NCBI GenBank assembly: GCA_018873225.1
Contig: JAEILZ010000001.1
Coordinates: forward strand, 1,426,001 to 1,490,000
Length of the DNA: 64,000 bases
Direction: 5' to 3'
Source: [Phialemoniopsis] sp. UDSM-2020
Taxonomy: Eukaryota > Ascomycota > Sordariomycetes > Thyridiales > Thyridiaceae
The notes under the pieces were generated by a model, which saw only the letters and a program-made list of their open reading frames with translations, ran no database searches and was not told the DNA's origin. Shown one piece after another: positions 1 through 11,021 of the stretch. Position 1 is the stretch's first letter; each line of letters starts with the position of its first letter. The translations under genes were made by a program, and so were the position numbers.

Positions 1-132
1 TCATCTTTTGTACCAACGCCAAAAAAAAAAAATACATTCCGTTTTGTGTAGAACCGTATCAGACTCCCCCAGAGATCAAGTCTGGGAGAGAAGGCGCATA
101 TCAGGAACTCGCGCGGTGATAAGCATGTCAAA

Positions 133-2491
133 TCAAAAGTTAGCGTTGCTGCCGCCGACATCAATCGGCTGAGAGACGTGTGGAGGCTTCTCAGGGCTTC
201 CTCTAAAAGCTAGAGAGGTTGGCGCTCCGCTTGAAGGTGTCAAAGGGGTCGCAGCGGGATTGGCATCCGTCATGGCCTGATCCGCGGGAGTGACAGGCTT
301 TGCCTCGGCCGGCTCCTTTGCCAATTCGGGCTCAGGGGTCTGTGCCATCTTGAACTGGCCGCTGGGCTGGGTGGTTTGCCCTTCATTGCTTGCGGGTGTG
401 GGTGCGGATGCGGGAGCTGCAGACTGCGAAGAAGGCTCTTGGGTGGAAGGCTTTTGATCAGTCGCCGTCGGCACAGTTGGCTGTTGCACGCTGGCAGCTT
501 GCGCTACCGGCTTGACAGCTACTGAGATCGACTCGGCCGTCTGTTCAGGCTCTGATGCCAGAGTCGGGGTTTCTGGGAGCCTAGCCGCATCGCTTGCGGA
601 CCCTTCGGTCTCATCGTAGTCCGCCAGCTGAGACTTTTGAATCAGTCGCTTGGTAGGAATCTTGAGCCACCTGCCTGAGTCCTCGTCAAAGCGAGCCTTG
701 ACAGGGAGTTTCACCACGAAGCTCTTGGGGCTATCCGTCAGATCCTCATCTTCATCGTCAAGGGCATCTCGTCCTTCGGCGAACTCTTCTTCGTCCTCGT
801 CCTCGCTTTCATCAGGAACGTGCTCGTCCTCATCGTCACCGAAATCAGGCTCGCTGTCTTCATCTTCTGCCTCAGAGTCGTACTCCTCCTCCTTGGGCTT
901 TGGTACGGCCCATCCATTCATACCGTGGTTCACGGCTGCACTCCGACGGGGGCGGCCCGTAGGACCCATGGAGCTATCGTCCATGTCTACATCCTCATCG
1001 TAAGCATCGCCCTGGACACTGGCTGACGCACTGGGACCGCCAGTGCTAAGATCCTCAGCCGTGAGGCGGTTGGGGGCCCTGATCTGTCTGCCACTGGCTG
1101 TCGTGACTGGTCCAGATGGCTCCGCCGGGGTGTGGTTGCGCGTGTTGCGAGAAGATCGTCGGTAACCAGTCGAATCGGTAAGGAAATCCTCATCATCGGA
1201 GTAGGTGTACTTCATGCGCTTGCCACGAGTCCTGCCCTCATACAGCGAGAAGCCGGGTTCAGGACGCCTGAACTGTTCCTTGCGCATCAGACGGTACTCT
1301 CGGCGCTTTCGTTTCTAGGGATTTGTTAGAGGGTGTGGCTTGGCCTGAACCGCAAGACAAGTACTTACCTCCTCAGATGCCTCGAACCTCGGTATTTCGT
1401 CATTAAGCTTCACCGCCAATTTCTTCGCCTTAGGGCCGCGGTCGACCGTCGTGAGCTTCTCAGTAAGCGCCTTGAGTTCGTCGATACTGCCAGCCACGCT
1501 CCACCACGTACGCGTGAATCCAGCGGGGTTGCTCTCTCGATAGATCCGGAAGTTTGTATCATCTTGACCTTCAATAAGAAAGTATCGCCGCTTGTCACTG
1601 TCGGATCCCCATGGCTGGATTGACAGAGGAATATTGGAATCGTCTTCTTGTCGCTTCCCCTTGTATGCGTGGTCGATGATATCTCGAACCGCACGGCAGG
1701 ACGACATGGTCCAAAGAATGAGTGCCCGAAGAAGGGTGAGCTGGAGTTGTTTGATAGGTTAGCATATAAAAATGCTCTAAGATTTGATGACTTTGGACTT
1801 GCGTACCCTCTCGACCGGAGGCATGGAAGCAAAGGTCTTGCCGCCCGCAAGAGGAGATTCGTGCCATGCCGTAACCCATTGCGATTTATTTGTTTGTACA
1901 GCCTCTTCCAGTGCGCGATTGTAGTGACCGGGCCTGCGATCAATTATGTTAGTCTCTCGTTGACTTTTGAAGCGAGGGAGGGAGGGAAGGTGGATCGCAC
2001 TTGACGTCCTGCTGGCGGTTGAGGAGGAGCTTTAGCAGCGCGCATAGGAAGTTTTCGACGCGCTCGCCAGGCACAGAATTGACAATATCGCCCTCAAGCT
2101 CTTGGGGCCCAAAGTTGGCCAGGTTCTTGGGGAAGGCATCGTTGAAGCGGTTGCGAAACATGACAATGAACTAAAAGTCCCGGTCAGTATATTCGAACGA
2201 GTTTGGTACGCGACATTTCGCGTTCCGCGGCCTTGTCGACGCGACAAACGACGGAATACGTACAGCAATGTCTGGATTATCAGCCAGGACAAACTCATGG
2301 GGCGGGGAAGCAGGTCTCTTGGGCGCTGGCGGTGACTGTTCTCGACCTGGCGCAGAGCCACCCTTGGGGGCCTTGTGGAAGAACTTGAGAATGCCCTTCT
2401 CAGGCTTCAATTGCACCTCCATCTCGTCCTCTGATGGTACAGGGGACAGAGAGGAGAGAGAAGTCAAGTCGGAGGAATCGTCGTCAGCCAT
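133..2491 (-). CDS. DDT/WHIM-domain chromatin-remodelling accessory protein
   Basis: Five exons on the minus strand: 2491-2264, 2170-2001, 1933-1807, 1740-1369 and 1314-133, giving 692 aa in one frame with GT/AG ends. The start is the ATG of MADDDSSDLTSL. Residues about 77-130 (FRNRFNDAF, then FGPQELEGDI) look like a DDT-type helical domain. Residues 176-300 fit WHIM1: LLRALILW, PLSIQPWG, RRYFLIEG and a WWSVAG stretch. The C-terminal half is acidic (long D/E runs near residues 420-490) and then P/A/T-rich, probably disordered. DDT and WHIM modules occur in partners of ISWI-type remodellers, where they hold the ATPase and read linker DNA or histone tails, so a nuclear nucleosome-spacing role is inferred. 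There is no PHD finger or bromodomain, unlike the larger animal Acf1 proteins. The 132 bases downstream to the window edge are 3' flank. Confidence 0.82.
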
Positions 2492-3577
2492 ACTGCGCGA
2501 TTCGTCGTGTTGCGTCTCTGGATGGTTTGGAGTTGAATAGGTTGAGGGTGGGTCGTGAGGCGAGGGTGATGACGGAGGTAAAGTCAAGGTGCGCCGAAAT
2601 TCAAGGGCACTAGGAAACAATGGAAGCACCAGATGAGCCGCACGTTCCAAAAGCCCTGGATCAGCGACAGGCAATTAGACAAATCCGATAGGCGGGAAAC
2701 AAACAGATTTATATAATCAAAGACTCTCTGCTATTGCCTACCTTTGGTAGGCCTACTTCCTTCTGCCCCTGGGGTTCCCATCCATCCAAGCAACTCTTAG
2801 AACGACAAGTACCATTGTTTGTTCAGCATATGCGTTACCCTTGTTTGCTTCCTGAAGGGCTCGTGGCCCTTTGATGCACAACCTGTCGAGATATGTCGTG
2901 ATAGGCGGGTGCCAACCTTCTGCGGCCCACCCTGCGATGTAAGTCCTCTGACCACACCTCGACCACAACGACATGTAGCAGCATCTTTGATGCCAAAACG
3001 CTTCCATTTCATTATCATTGCCCACGTTTGTAATGATGCATCGTCTGGTTCAGTTGGTAGCCTTGGTTTCGAACAGCGAGGGTGTTCGTCCACCCCTGCA
3101 GCACACAGCTGATCCTTCAGCAAACCCCGGACAGAGCAAATCGGATGTTGATGAATGCTTAGTCCCCGGGTCTGGTCCTCCCGCGCTGATTATCGACACA
3201 TGAGGGCATTCCCGAACGAGGGGTTAGTGACGCCCTTTAGGCCAGGGGGCATGCGATGCAAGCCTGCTTGTCTTGAAAACCCCACTAGTACTGATGATCT
3301 TGGTCTGGCCATCCATTTGGCCTTTGTCTCTCGATTTCGAGGATCCGACCAGGACCAGGTGGTCTGAGAACCACAAAATTGCGGCATCGCGAAACGAAGT
3401 CGTAGTGCACGACAAATTTTGCCAACATCTCAGCCCCACGTCAAAGATTGCGTCGGCCAAGACTGCTTGCACCGAGGCCAGACGTAACGGAGCACGGTTC
3501 TAGCAGTTGTCAGAGATTCAATCGTGAGTTGTAAGGATGGAAACATTTACCTCCACGCAATGCGTTGGCTGATTCAG

Positions 3578-3600
3578 CCTCCTCCTCCTCCTCCTCCTCC
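3578..3600. repeat. (CCT)n microsatellite
   Basis: Seven perfect CCT units followed by CC, in non-coding DNA. Confidence 0.9.
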
Positions 3601-4192
3601 AGCAGCGGCAGTCCGAGGCAATGAATGCAACAAACCCACCACAGGCAGATTTCCCGTGACTAGCTTCGATACACCACTGGGTATGTCGTTGCTGTGCTGG
3701 GGATGCACACAATCATGATTTCAGGCGCTTCCGGCCTGCGTGAGATGCCCCGGTCTCCCACGATCACTTGATCGGGATTTTTGCGGTAGGTGATCCTCGC
3801 CAAACTGACACCGCACGAAATGCCCGCGCAATGCATCAACCATCAGCCTGCACCGTGCAAAGCCCGCCTATTCCAAGTGGGCAAGAACGACATCGCGATA
3901 TCTCGCGTCGTAGACTTTTGACGCGTTAATGCGAGGAAGCTTGGCACAGAAACATCCAAATGAGAGCGATTCTTGATCGTGAATCACGATGGATACTGTA
4001 CCGACTTGTTTATGTGATGGCTCATATGTTGCTCATCACTGTCGCGGCCAGTCTACTCAGGAGGAGACGATGATGCAAAAGGTGCGCGGCCGTGAGGTTC
4101 AGAAATTGAGGTGGAGGTGGAGGCGGACCTGGTCCAGCCAAGTGGCAAGATCCCACCAGCTATGTCTGTCCATGGCATAGCCTGAGAGCTCG

Positions 4193-4208
4193 CAGCTGTC
4201 GACAGCTG
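4193..4208. repeat. Perfect 16-bp palindrome
   Basis: CAGCTGTCGACAGCTG reads the same on both strands; the flanking bases do not extend it. It lies about 580 bp upstream of the uL2 start. It could be a dimeric transcription-factor site or chance. Confidence 0.6.
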
Positions 4209-4788
4209 GCGATATGCTGCTTGGTCCAGTACCATACATCGAGAAGGGTTTAACAATGAGAGAAGGAGACGATAGAGCTTTGTTCCCTATGCTATCTACA
4301 GAATTCTTGGTTTTCAGATTGAAGTTATCAGTATTCCTCGACCCTAAGTCGAACGCGCCTGGTAGAATTGTGAAATCAAATGTCTCTTACACCAATTCTC
4401 GAGGCTCATCATCAGTGGCGCAGAAAGTCTGAGGGGCATTTATGACCTAAGGGAAGGGTTTGCGCTAGCCCCAAAGAGTAGAAAGCGAACACGTGATAAG
4501 CCAAGGGTCATGGACCAATCTCCTTGAGGAATCGCAAGCGGACCCCACCCGAGGAACGCACACAAAGGCAAGTGTGTAAAAAAAACTATCTTCGCCCGAA
4601 TTTGACTGTTGCTTGCCATATTCCACAAATTCGACGAAGGTGAGCCAGCGATCTCCTGCTCCAGCCCTCTCCCAACTTCCGTTGCGAGCACAAATATCAT
4701 TCGCATTACCTTGAGCAATTGGCTAAACAACAATTCTCCGATACAGAATCCTTTTGTCCTCGGGTCGACACGTTGAAACTGGGACAAG

Positions 4789-5795
4789 ATGGGTAGGGTC
4801 GTAAGTACACACCTTTGGAGATTCCATACGGCGCAGGCGACGAAACCGACGAGGGCGAGCGCTACGCAGACTTTGCATCCATACTGATCACACGGTCATC
4901 TCTAGATTCGCAACCAACGAAAGGGTTCGTCCACCATCTTTAAGGCGGTCACCCGTCTCCGAAAGGCACCGGCGAAGTGAGTTGGACTCCTGGAATATTT
5001 CCGGCTGGAAAATCTTGAGGGACGAGGGGACTAACGAGGAGCGACGTAAAGGTTCCGATCTCTCGACTACGCCGAGCGCCATGGCTACACTCGCGGTGTT
5101 GTTTCTGAGATAATCCACGACCCCGGCCGGTTAGTTGTCACTTTTGTTTCGACGCAGAGGAAGGAGAATTGGAGGTTAACATGATTCACAGTGGTGCTCC
5201 TCTGGCCCGCGTCGTCTTCCGGGACCCCTACAAGTTCAAGCAGCACACCGAGACCTTCATCGCCAACGAGGGCATGTACACCGGCCAGTTCATCTACGCC
5301 GGCAAGAAGGCTGCCCTGACCGTCGGTAACATCCTGCCCCTGGCTTCCGTTCCCGAGGGTACCGTTGTCTCGAACGTCGAGGAGAAGGTTGGCGACCGCG
5401 GCACTCTGGGCCGCACCTCCGGCAACTACATCACCGTCGTCGGCCACAACCCCGATGAGGGCAAGACCCGCATCAAGCTCCCCTCCGGCGCCAAGAAGGT
5501 CGTCAGCAGCAGCGCCCGTGGCATGATCGGCATCGTCGCTGGTGGTGGCCGTACCGACAAGCCCCTCCTGAAGGCTTCGCGTGCCAAGCACAAGTTCGCC
5601 GTCAAGCGCAACAGCTGGCCCAAGACCCGTGGTGTTGCCATGAACCCCGTCGATCACCCTCACGGTGGTGGTAACCACCAGCATATCGGTAAGGCTTCGA
5701 CCATCAACAGATACGCTTCGTCCGGTCAAAAGGCGGGTCTTATTGCTGCGAGAAGGACGGGTCTGTTGCGCGGTACCCAGAAGACCAAGGAGTAA
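4789..5795 (+). CDS. rpl2: 60S ribosomal protein uL2 (L2/L8)
   Basis: Four exons: 4789-4800, 4906-4976, 5052-5129 and 5192-5795, giving 254 aa, the normal eukaryotic uL2 length. The first exon encodes only MGRV; the next encodes IRNQRKGSS, the third [16 protein letters not shown], and the last [15 protein letters not shown] onward. The signature [11 protein letters not shown] with the conserved histidine (residues about 208-218) is intact. uL2 lies beside the peptidyl-transferase centre and is needed for subunit joining and peptide-bond formation. The coding part is strongly C-ending at third positions (AAG, CTC, GTC, ATC), more than its neighbours, as expected for a highly expressed gene. 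Intron placement near the 5' end is usual for fungal ribosomal protein genes. Confidence 0.98.
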
Positions 5796-6680
5796 GGGTT
5801 TCACGGTTCGACTTTGGGGCTGGGGTTCAACGGACTGCATCTTGCTTTGTTTTGTTGGTATGGAACACATGGGAGGGCAAAATGAGCATGCTCTACTAGC
5901 AATTCCTTGCGGCATTCCTGGAATAAAAAGAATTTCCCAAAAATGGAGGCAAAAAAGTCCATGGTTTGGGCGTGTGGTCATAATGAATATGCAAACGGCT
6001 TTTCCAGTCATCTCTCTTGAGAACCAAGGCCTACTCGAGTTTTTGGGTGACAAATCGCAGAGCTCCATTTACCAAAACACCCTGGCCTGACAGGCTAACA
6101 ATTCATGACGTTGCCGGTTGGAGTGCTAGCGTCGCACTCTAATCACTCTTTGAACCATGAATCGCATAGCTTCTTCTCACAACCAATTTCTCATACGTGG
6201 TGATATGATTAGGAGCCGTCATCGTATATCCTGATCTCACAATTTTAAAGGTGTGGTGCAGCCGCGTCAACGCCAAGCAAGTGGTTGCTCTCGCATTCTG
6301 CACAAGGTTGCGCCGTTTACAAGACGCCGCCACGCTTTACTGCAGGCGTTCGCAGGGATACAAAGTCACGAGCCGCATCCGGGGCCATCAAGGTCCTCGA
6401 GCCAGCAGTGCTGTGGCATCCAGTCATCCCCTACATCTAATCGTTGCCTATTTCCCATTTTCTTTTGGCCCATCTTCCTCATTTATAATCTAGAGCTATC
6501 GCTTTCCCGGTATTGCTAGTGCCAAGTTGAGCCGACTTCTTGGGGCCTAGAAACAAGATACCAGCAGGTCCCTGCTACCCCAAGCTCCTCTTTGAGACCC
6601 ATTTCTATTGAGGGACAGCTCGTTCGAGACATTTGAAGGTGGAAGTTGATCTGGGATCGCGGGTTGTGATAGCGCCGACC
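5796..6680. other. Intergenic region between uL2 and the zinc transporter
   Basis: About 0.9 kb holding the uL2 3' UTR and the zinc-transporter promoter, since both genes run left to right. No coding or RNA gene seen. Confidence 0.6.
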
Positions 6681-8427
6681 ATGTTGGCGCTGGGAGGAGT
6701 AGACAATGACACCCGCGGGTGGATCATGTGTCTGGTGAGCGGAGTTGGTACGTGATAACCTCCCCCGAGCCTGTTCAAGCTTCCCGGGTCTTGGCTTTAC
6801 TGACTAACTCGGTCTCTCCAGCTTGTATACTAGGCGCCAGTATCATCTGTGTCGATGTCCTCATCCGACGGATACCAGGCCAGCGGAACTTCCGCATCCA
6901 AGACAGCAATGGCTTCCTTGCCAGCTCACTCAGTTTGAGTTTTGGTGTCATGGTATGTCTTGTCCTTGCCCACGAACCTCTGTAGTATGTAGCCACTGAC
7001 CGTTTATTTGTTGGGTATAGTGCTTTTCAGCATTATACAGCATGCTGCCATCTTCAAAGCGCTACCTCCTCAAGGGCGATGTCGATGAGCAGACCGCGGG
7101 CTTCATCATGATGGGCTGCTTTGTTGCCGGCTTCATCGGCATTCAGATCATCTCCAGGGTGCTGCATCGCTTCATGCCCTCACATGTCGTCGACTGCGAC
7201 CACAGCCACGAGGGACACAGCGGAATTAAGGATGCCCATTCCGAGCTCAACGGCACGTCCAGGCATTCCAGGAGATCGCTGCACAAGTCATCCCACTCGA
7301 CACTAGATGCTGATGCCGGCTTTGAGGGAGTGGCCTCCGAGTCGACGCCACTTTTGACATCAAGTCAAGGCTCATTAAGAGGCCCAACAGCGAGAAGCGA
7401 AGGAGGTCTTGGACATGCACATAATCATGGCGCCCACGACACCGCAACGCACAACCATTTCCACAGCCTTAAGAGCCGGAGACGTGCACAGATGGAACCT
7501 CGCCGCCCGTCTATGATACAGGTGCGAGACAGAGTCATGTCCTTTGTCAAGGATACCAAGTCCAACTGTGACGAATTCGGTCCATGCTTTGGCTACACCG
7601 ATCCGTGTGGACAGGAGTGCTTCAAGCATCTAAGCTCCCGCAACTCGGCCATCAGGACCACAACAAATTCCATATCACATCAAACTCCCGTGTACCCTAG
7701 GTTACCGGAGGATCCAGAAGGCGACTCGGCGGCGCCGCTAGCGAGTCCGACCCGACGGACAAGCCGGGTCCGGTCGCGGGATATATCGCGAGGCTCCCAT
7801 GCTTCTCACACAGAGCACGAGCATCAGAACGGTCACGACCACGATCATGATCATACCCATGATGGCCACGACAGCGACGACGAATGCGACGCCGCCTCGA
7901 CCAAGTCCGAGGACCTGGAGGCCCAGCACCACCACCACGTGCCGACCAACGCCTTCATGTCCATCGGCCTGCAGACCGTCATCGCCATCGCCCTGCACAA
8001 GTTCCCCGAGGGCTTCATCACCTTTGCCACCAACCACGCCAACCCCTCCCTCGGCTTCAACGTCTTCATGGCCCTCTTCGTCCACAACATTGCCGAGGGC
8101 TTCTCCATGGCCCTGCCGCTCTACATGGCCCTCGGCAGCCGCTGGAAGGCGATGGCCTGGTCCTCGCTGCTCGGCGGCCTGAGCCAGCCCGCGGGCGCCG
8201 CCATCGCCGCCCTGTGGTTCCGGCTCGCCAGGCGGGGCAACATCAGCATCAACAACGTCGCCTACGCCTGCCTGTTCGCCGTCACGGCCGGCATCATGAC
8301 GAGCGTCGCGCTGCAGCTGTTTGTCGAGAGCCTGAGCCTCAACCACAACCGCAACCTGAGCATCGGCTTTGCTTTCTTGGGCATGACGCTGTTGGGAGTG
8401 AGCAATGCGCTAGTTACCGACGAGTAA
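6681..8427 (+). CDS. ZRT3: ZIP-family vacuolar zinc transporter, Zrt3 type
   Basis: Three exons, 6681-6747, 6822-6952 and 7021-8427, giving 534 aa. Three hydrophobic segments lie before the long loop (residues about 14-130). The loop is rich in His, Asp and Ser, with a dense histidine run near residues 328-350. The C-terminal membrane half carries the ZIP metal-site motifs HKFPEGF (about residue 392) and HNIAEGF (about 421). This split architecture matches yeast Zrt3, which moves stored zinc from the vacuole to the cytosol when zinc is scarce. Zip13/Zip7-like Golgi or ER transporters are the main alternative, but the order MLPSSKRYLLKGD plus the very long loop favours Zrt3. Third positions are markedly GC-rich from 7900 on. 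I saw no clear zinc-responsive element upstream. Confidence 0.88.
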
Positions 8428-8928
8428 AGTTATTTTTTCTTCTCGCCTGCTTTTTGATACTGCATGAGTGCGTTTGCCGTGCTTCGCGATTTAGACATGA
8501 GGTTACGGCATGAACATCATAGTTGGCTTTACACTTCATAGGTAGTTGGGGTCTCACAGTGCCTCCGGAACAGATTGGACAGGGGAGTCAGGATTCAAGC
8601 GTGCATAGTTGGTAGTTCTGCTTTCCGTCACAAAACACCGTCTGCTGTTTGACAATGGCATTGGGGAAATTGCCCGGCGAAGTCACAATGGAAAGACTCG
8701 AGGTCAGCCGCCAGATCAGATAGTGATAAGATAGACTTCCTGCTCCAAATAGCAGCTCGACATTAGAGGTAGTCTATATGCCTATTGTACCTATAGGTAG
8801 CCTCAAAAGGTGGCACTCATGCCTAGAAATGGGCCAATTCTATGCTGCAACAGCAGTCTTCATAAACTCAAAAATGGGTATCTTGTACTTTTTCGCCATT
8901 CATAAACCACATGACATATTCCCTCGCA
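8428..8928. other. Convergent 3' intergenic region
   Basis: Half a kilobase between the 3' ends of the zinc transporter and TFIIIA genes. It should hold both polyadenylation regions. Nothing else recognisable. Confidence 0.6.
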
Positions 8929-10557
8929 TCAAACCTCAAACAGATTAGGGTCGATAAACCCAGCGAGGTCCTGGTCCTGTCCAGGGTCCTCGTCCACCAG
9001 TTTTCGCAGCTCGGCCTCGTCCTGCAACCATTCATCTTGACCGAATCCTGCATAGGCTGCGTCGAACTCGGCACCGCCTCCAATCCAGAAGTCTCCGTCA
9101 AAGTCTTGGGCCGCGCCATCGATCTCCATTCCCGCCTCATACGCCGTCAAGGCGGGGTCCATGAGTAGATCCGAACCTGCGGCGGGTAGGATGGTACCGT
9201 CGTCGTGCTTACCTAGGTGCACTTGAAGATCGTGATGTCGGCTGAACATTGCCTCACAGCCTAAATGGGTGCAGCGAATGGTCCGTTTGCCATCAACGCC
9301 AGCCAACAAGTTGACGAGGTCGGCAGGGTCGTCTTCGTCCGATCCAGGCTTTGCGACTTTGGGCCTCTCCATCCTGAGATGCACAAACCGCACATGCTCC
9401 TCCAGCTTCATCTTGCTGATGAAACCGTTGCCGCAAGCATCGGAGCCGTCCCAGCCGCTCAAGTCCTCGGTCGCTCTCAGATCGACCTGCCCACAGATGA
9501 ACCTCACTCCCTCGTGAGCGCTTCGGATGTGTGCGGTCAGATTCGACTTCTTGGTGAACTTCTTATCGCACCCTTTCCATGTGCAAGGAACAACCTTGCG
9601 ATCCTCCACCGTACTGCCCGAGTGATACGTCTCTATGTGGCGCTCTAGATCGGCCTGGCCTCGGCAGCGTACGTCACAAAAGAGGCAGTTGATATGCTCC
9701 CGGCGCATATGGGCCTCGAGTAGTGTCAGTGTCGTGAAACCAACTCTGCCAGTGGAATCATCGCGCTCGTTGTCTTCATTGCATTCGTCACACCAGTACT
9801 TGGGTTCTCCATGCTCACGGTCGACATGCCGCCTCAGTGCACCAGCCGAGTCGAATCCTGCCTCGCATCCGTCGTTGGCACATACAAAGGCCCTCTGGCC
9901 CAAATGGTCTGTACGGATATGCCTTTGTAATGTTTGGTGCTTCCGGAAGGACTTTTGGCAACCGTCGTAGCCCCTGCAACGGAAACGCTCTGCGCCTTCG
10001 TGGACGGCGGCATGTCTGCGCAGCCTTGTGGCCGTCAAGAATGCCTTGCCACATCCGGTTTCCGGGCAGACATGATCGCGCTCGCTGGTGTGGGAGCCTT
10101 TGATATGCTGCTTCAGATGCTTCTCCTCGAGAAAAGACTTGTCGCATTCTGGGTAGGTGCATTTGAATGGGCGATCATTCGTGTGCGATCGCAGATGGGC
10201 ATTGAGCCGTGCTGGCCTATTGAAGGTCTTGGGGCAATTGGGCCAACTGCACTTGATCGTCTTCAGGTCGGAGGGGAACTTTCGAGATGTGGTGGAATGG
10301 GCGGTGAGAGGTGTTGATGATGTATTTGATGGCTCTGTCTGGTTTTGAAGATGTGATTCCGGGTCCGACAGGTCATCTAATCCCATGACAAAGCTGCCGG
10401 TATGGGGTTTGTTGGCTGTGTCGAAGATGTTAATTGCGGTCTTGTGTCTACCGTGTGCCACTGCGAACTTACCCAAGAACTGAGGGGCCTGGACAAACTG
10501 CTTCTTGCCCGGAGGCTGGACAGCGACGTCCTCTGCCGCTTGCCGCTTCATGGTCAT
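8929..10557 (-). CDS. TFC2: Transcription factor IIIA, ten C2H2 zinc fingers
   Basis: One uninterrupted exon of 542 aa. The start is the first true ATG (10557, MTMKRQAAED); a second ATG lies two codons on, and no ATG lies further upstream in frame. After about 100 residues ten C2H2 fingers follow in tandem. Typical units are KCSWPNCPKTF, KCTYPECDKSF, CTWKGCDKKF and CTHLGCEAMF. Finger 6 has an enlarged Cys-His loop, and finger 9 carries an insertion of about 14 residues between its cysteines. The acidic C-terminus (about 60 residues, many D/E/G) follows the last finger. TFIIIA binds the internal control region of 5S rRNA genes and the 5S RNA itself, and recruits TFIIIC. Fungal TFIIIA with ten fingers is known from fission yeast. 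It shares a 464-bp divergent promoter with RPB6. Confidence 0.9.
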   Translation of the reverse strand: MTMKRQAAEDVAVQPPGKKQFVQAPQFLGKFAVAHGRHKTAINIFDTANKPHTGSFVMGLDDLSDPESHLQNQTEPSNTSSTPLTAHSTTSRKFPSDLKTIKCSWPNCPKTFNRPARLNAHLRSHTNDRPFKCTYPECDKSFLEEKHLKQHIKGSHTSERDHVCPETGCGKAFLTATRLRRHAAVHEGAERFRCRGYDGCQKSFRKHQTLQRHIRTDHLGQRAFVCANDGCEAGFDSAGALRRHVDREHGEPKYWCDECNEDNERDDSTGRVGFTTLTLLEAHMRREHINCLFCDVRCRGQADLERHIETYHSGSTVEDRKVVPCTWKGCDKKFTKKSNLTAHIRSAHEGVRFICGQVDLRATEDLSGWDGSDACGNGFISKMKLEEHVRFVHLRMERPKVAKPGSDEDDPADLVNLLAGVDGKRTIRCTHLGCEAMFSRHHDLQVHLGKHDDGTILPAAGSDLLMDPALTAYEAGMEIDGAAQDFDGDFWIGGGAEFDAAYAGFGQDEWLQDEAELRKLVDEDPGQDQDLAGFIDPNLFEV

Positions 10558-11021
10558 TGTACGAACCGGAAATGTGTGCTCATTGTCTGTCACACACTGT
10601 CGTTGTCGTTCGACTTGTGAATGAAATTTTACCGACCTTGAATCAGTTTGTAGAATGGCTGGGATGGTGGTGGGCTACGACTTGCGCAAGCGAAACTTTT
10701 TGGTGGAGATGTTGCAGGTACAGGGCGCTTATCTTATCGCACCCGCACAGCCCAGGGTCTTTTGTTGCCCCAGCAGGTACTGAGGTACCTGCGCTTGCTT
10801 CAATTGACAGCCTTGCATCCCATCCAAATTTTCAGGCCTTTTTCTCAGCCCTTCCCCTCCAACAAAGCAAAAAAAAAGAGACAACAAAGCGGCCACCTCT
10901 TTTCTTCCCTCTGCGGCCATTGTCAACGCCCGCAATCTTGCTAGCTTTGTTCCCTCGACTGCGAATAATTCCATCACTTCTCAAGTGATAAATCAGCAAG
11001 ACAAGACGAACAGCAGCAACC
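10558..11021. promoter_or_regulatory. Divergent promoter of TFIIIA and RPB6
   Basis: A 464-bp gap between two start codons pointing away from each other. It contains an A-rich stretch at 10866-10880 and pyrimidine-rich DNA close to the RPB6 start. No TATA box stands out. Both products serve RNA polymerase III, so shared control is plausible. Confidence 0.6.

Larger units (their letters stand above)
2492..4788. other. Intergenic region, divergent promoters of the WHIM gene and uL2
   Basis: About 2.3 kb between two divergent genes. It holds a (CCT)n tract at 3578-3600 and a perfect 16-bp palindrome at 4193-4208. Open frames are short, unrecognisable and without convincing splice joins. I see no tRNA, 5S rRNA or transposon sequence. 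The part just upstream of 4789 must contain the uL2 promoter. Confidence 0.6.

Noticed and set aside
3030..3110. tRNA-like A and B box words (GGTTCAGTTGGTAG, GGTTTCGAAC)
   Set aside because: No acceptor stem or anticodon arm can be paired around them at tRNA spacing.
5085..6068. Long minus ORF opposite uL2
   Set aside because: Antisense shadow caused by the strong C-ending codon bias of the ribosomal protein gene.
7738..8346. Minus and plus shadow ORFs over the zinc transporter
   Set aside because: Result of very GC-rich third positions in the real plus-strand frame.
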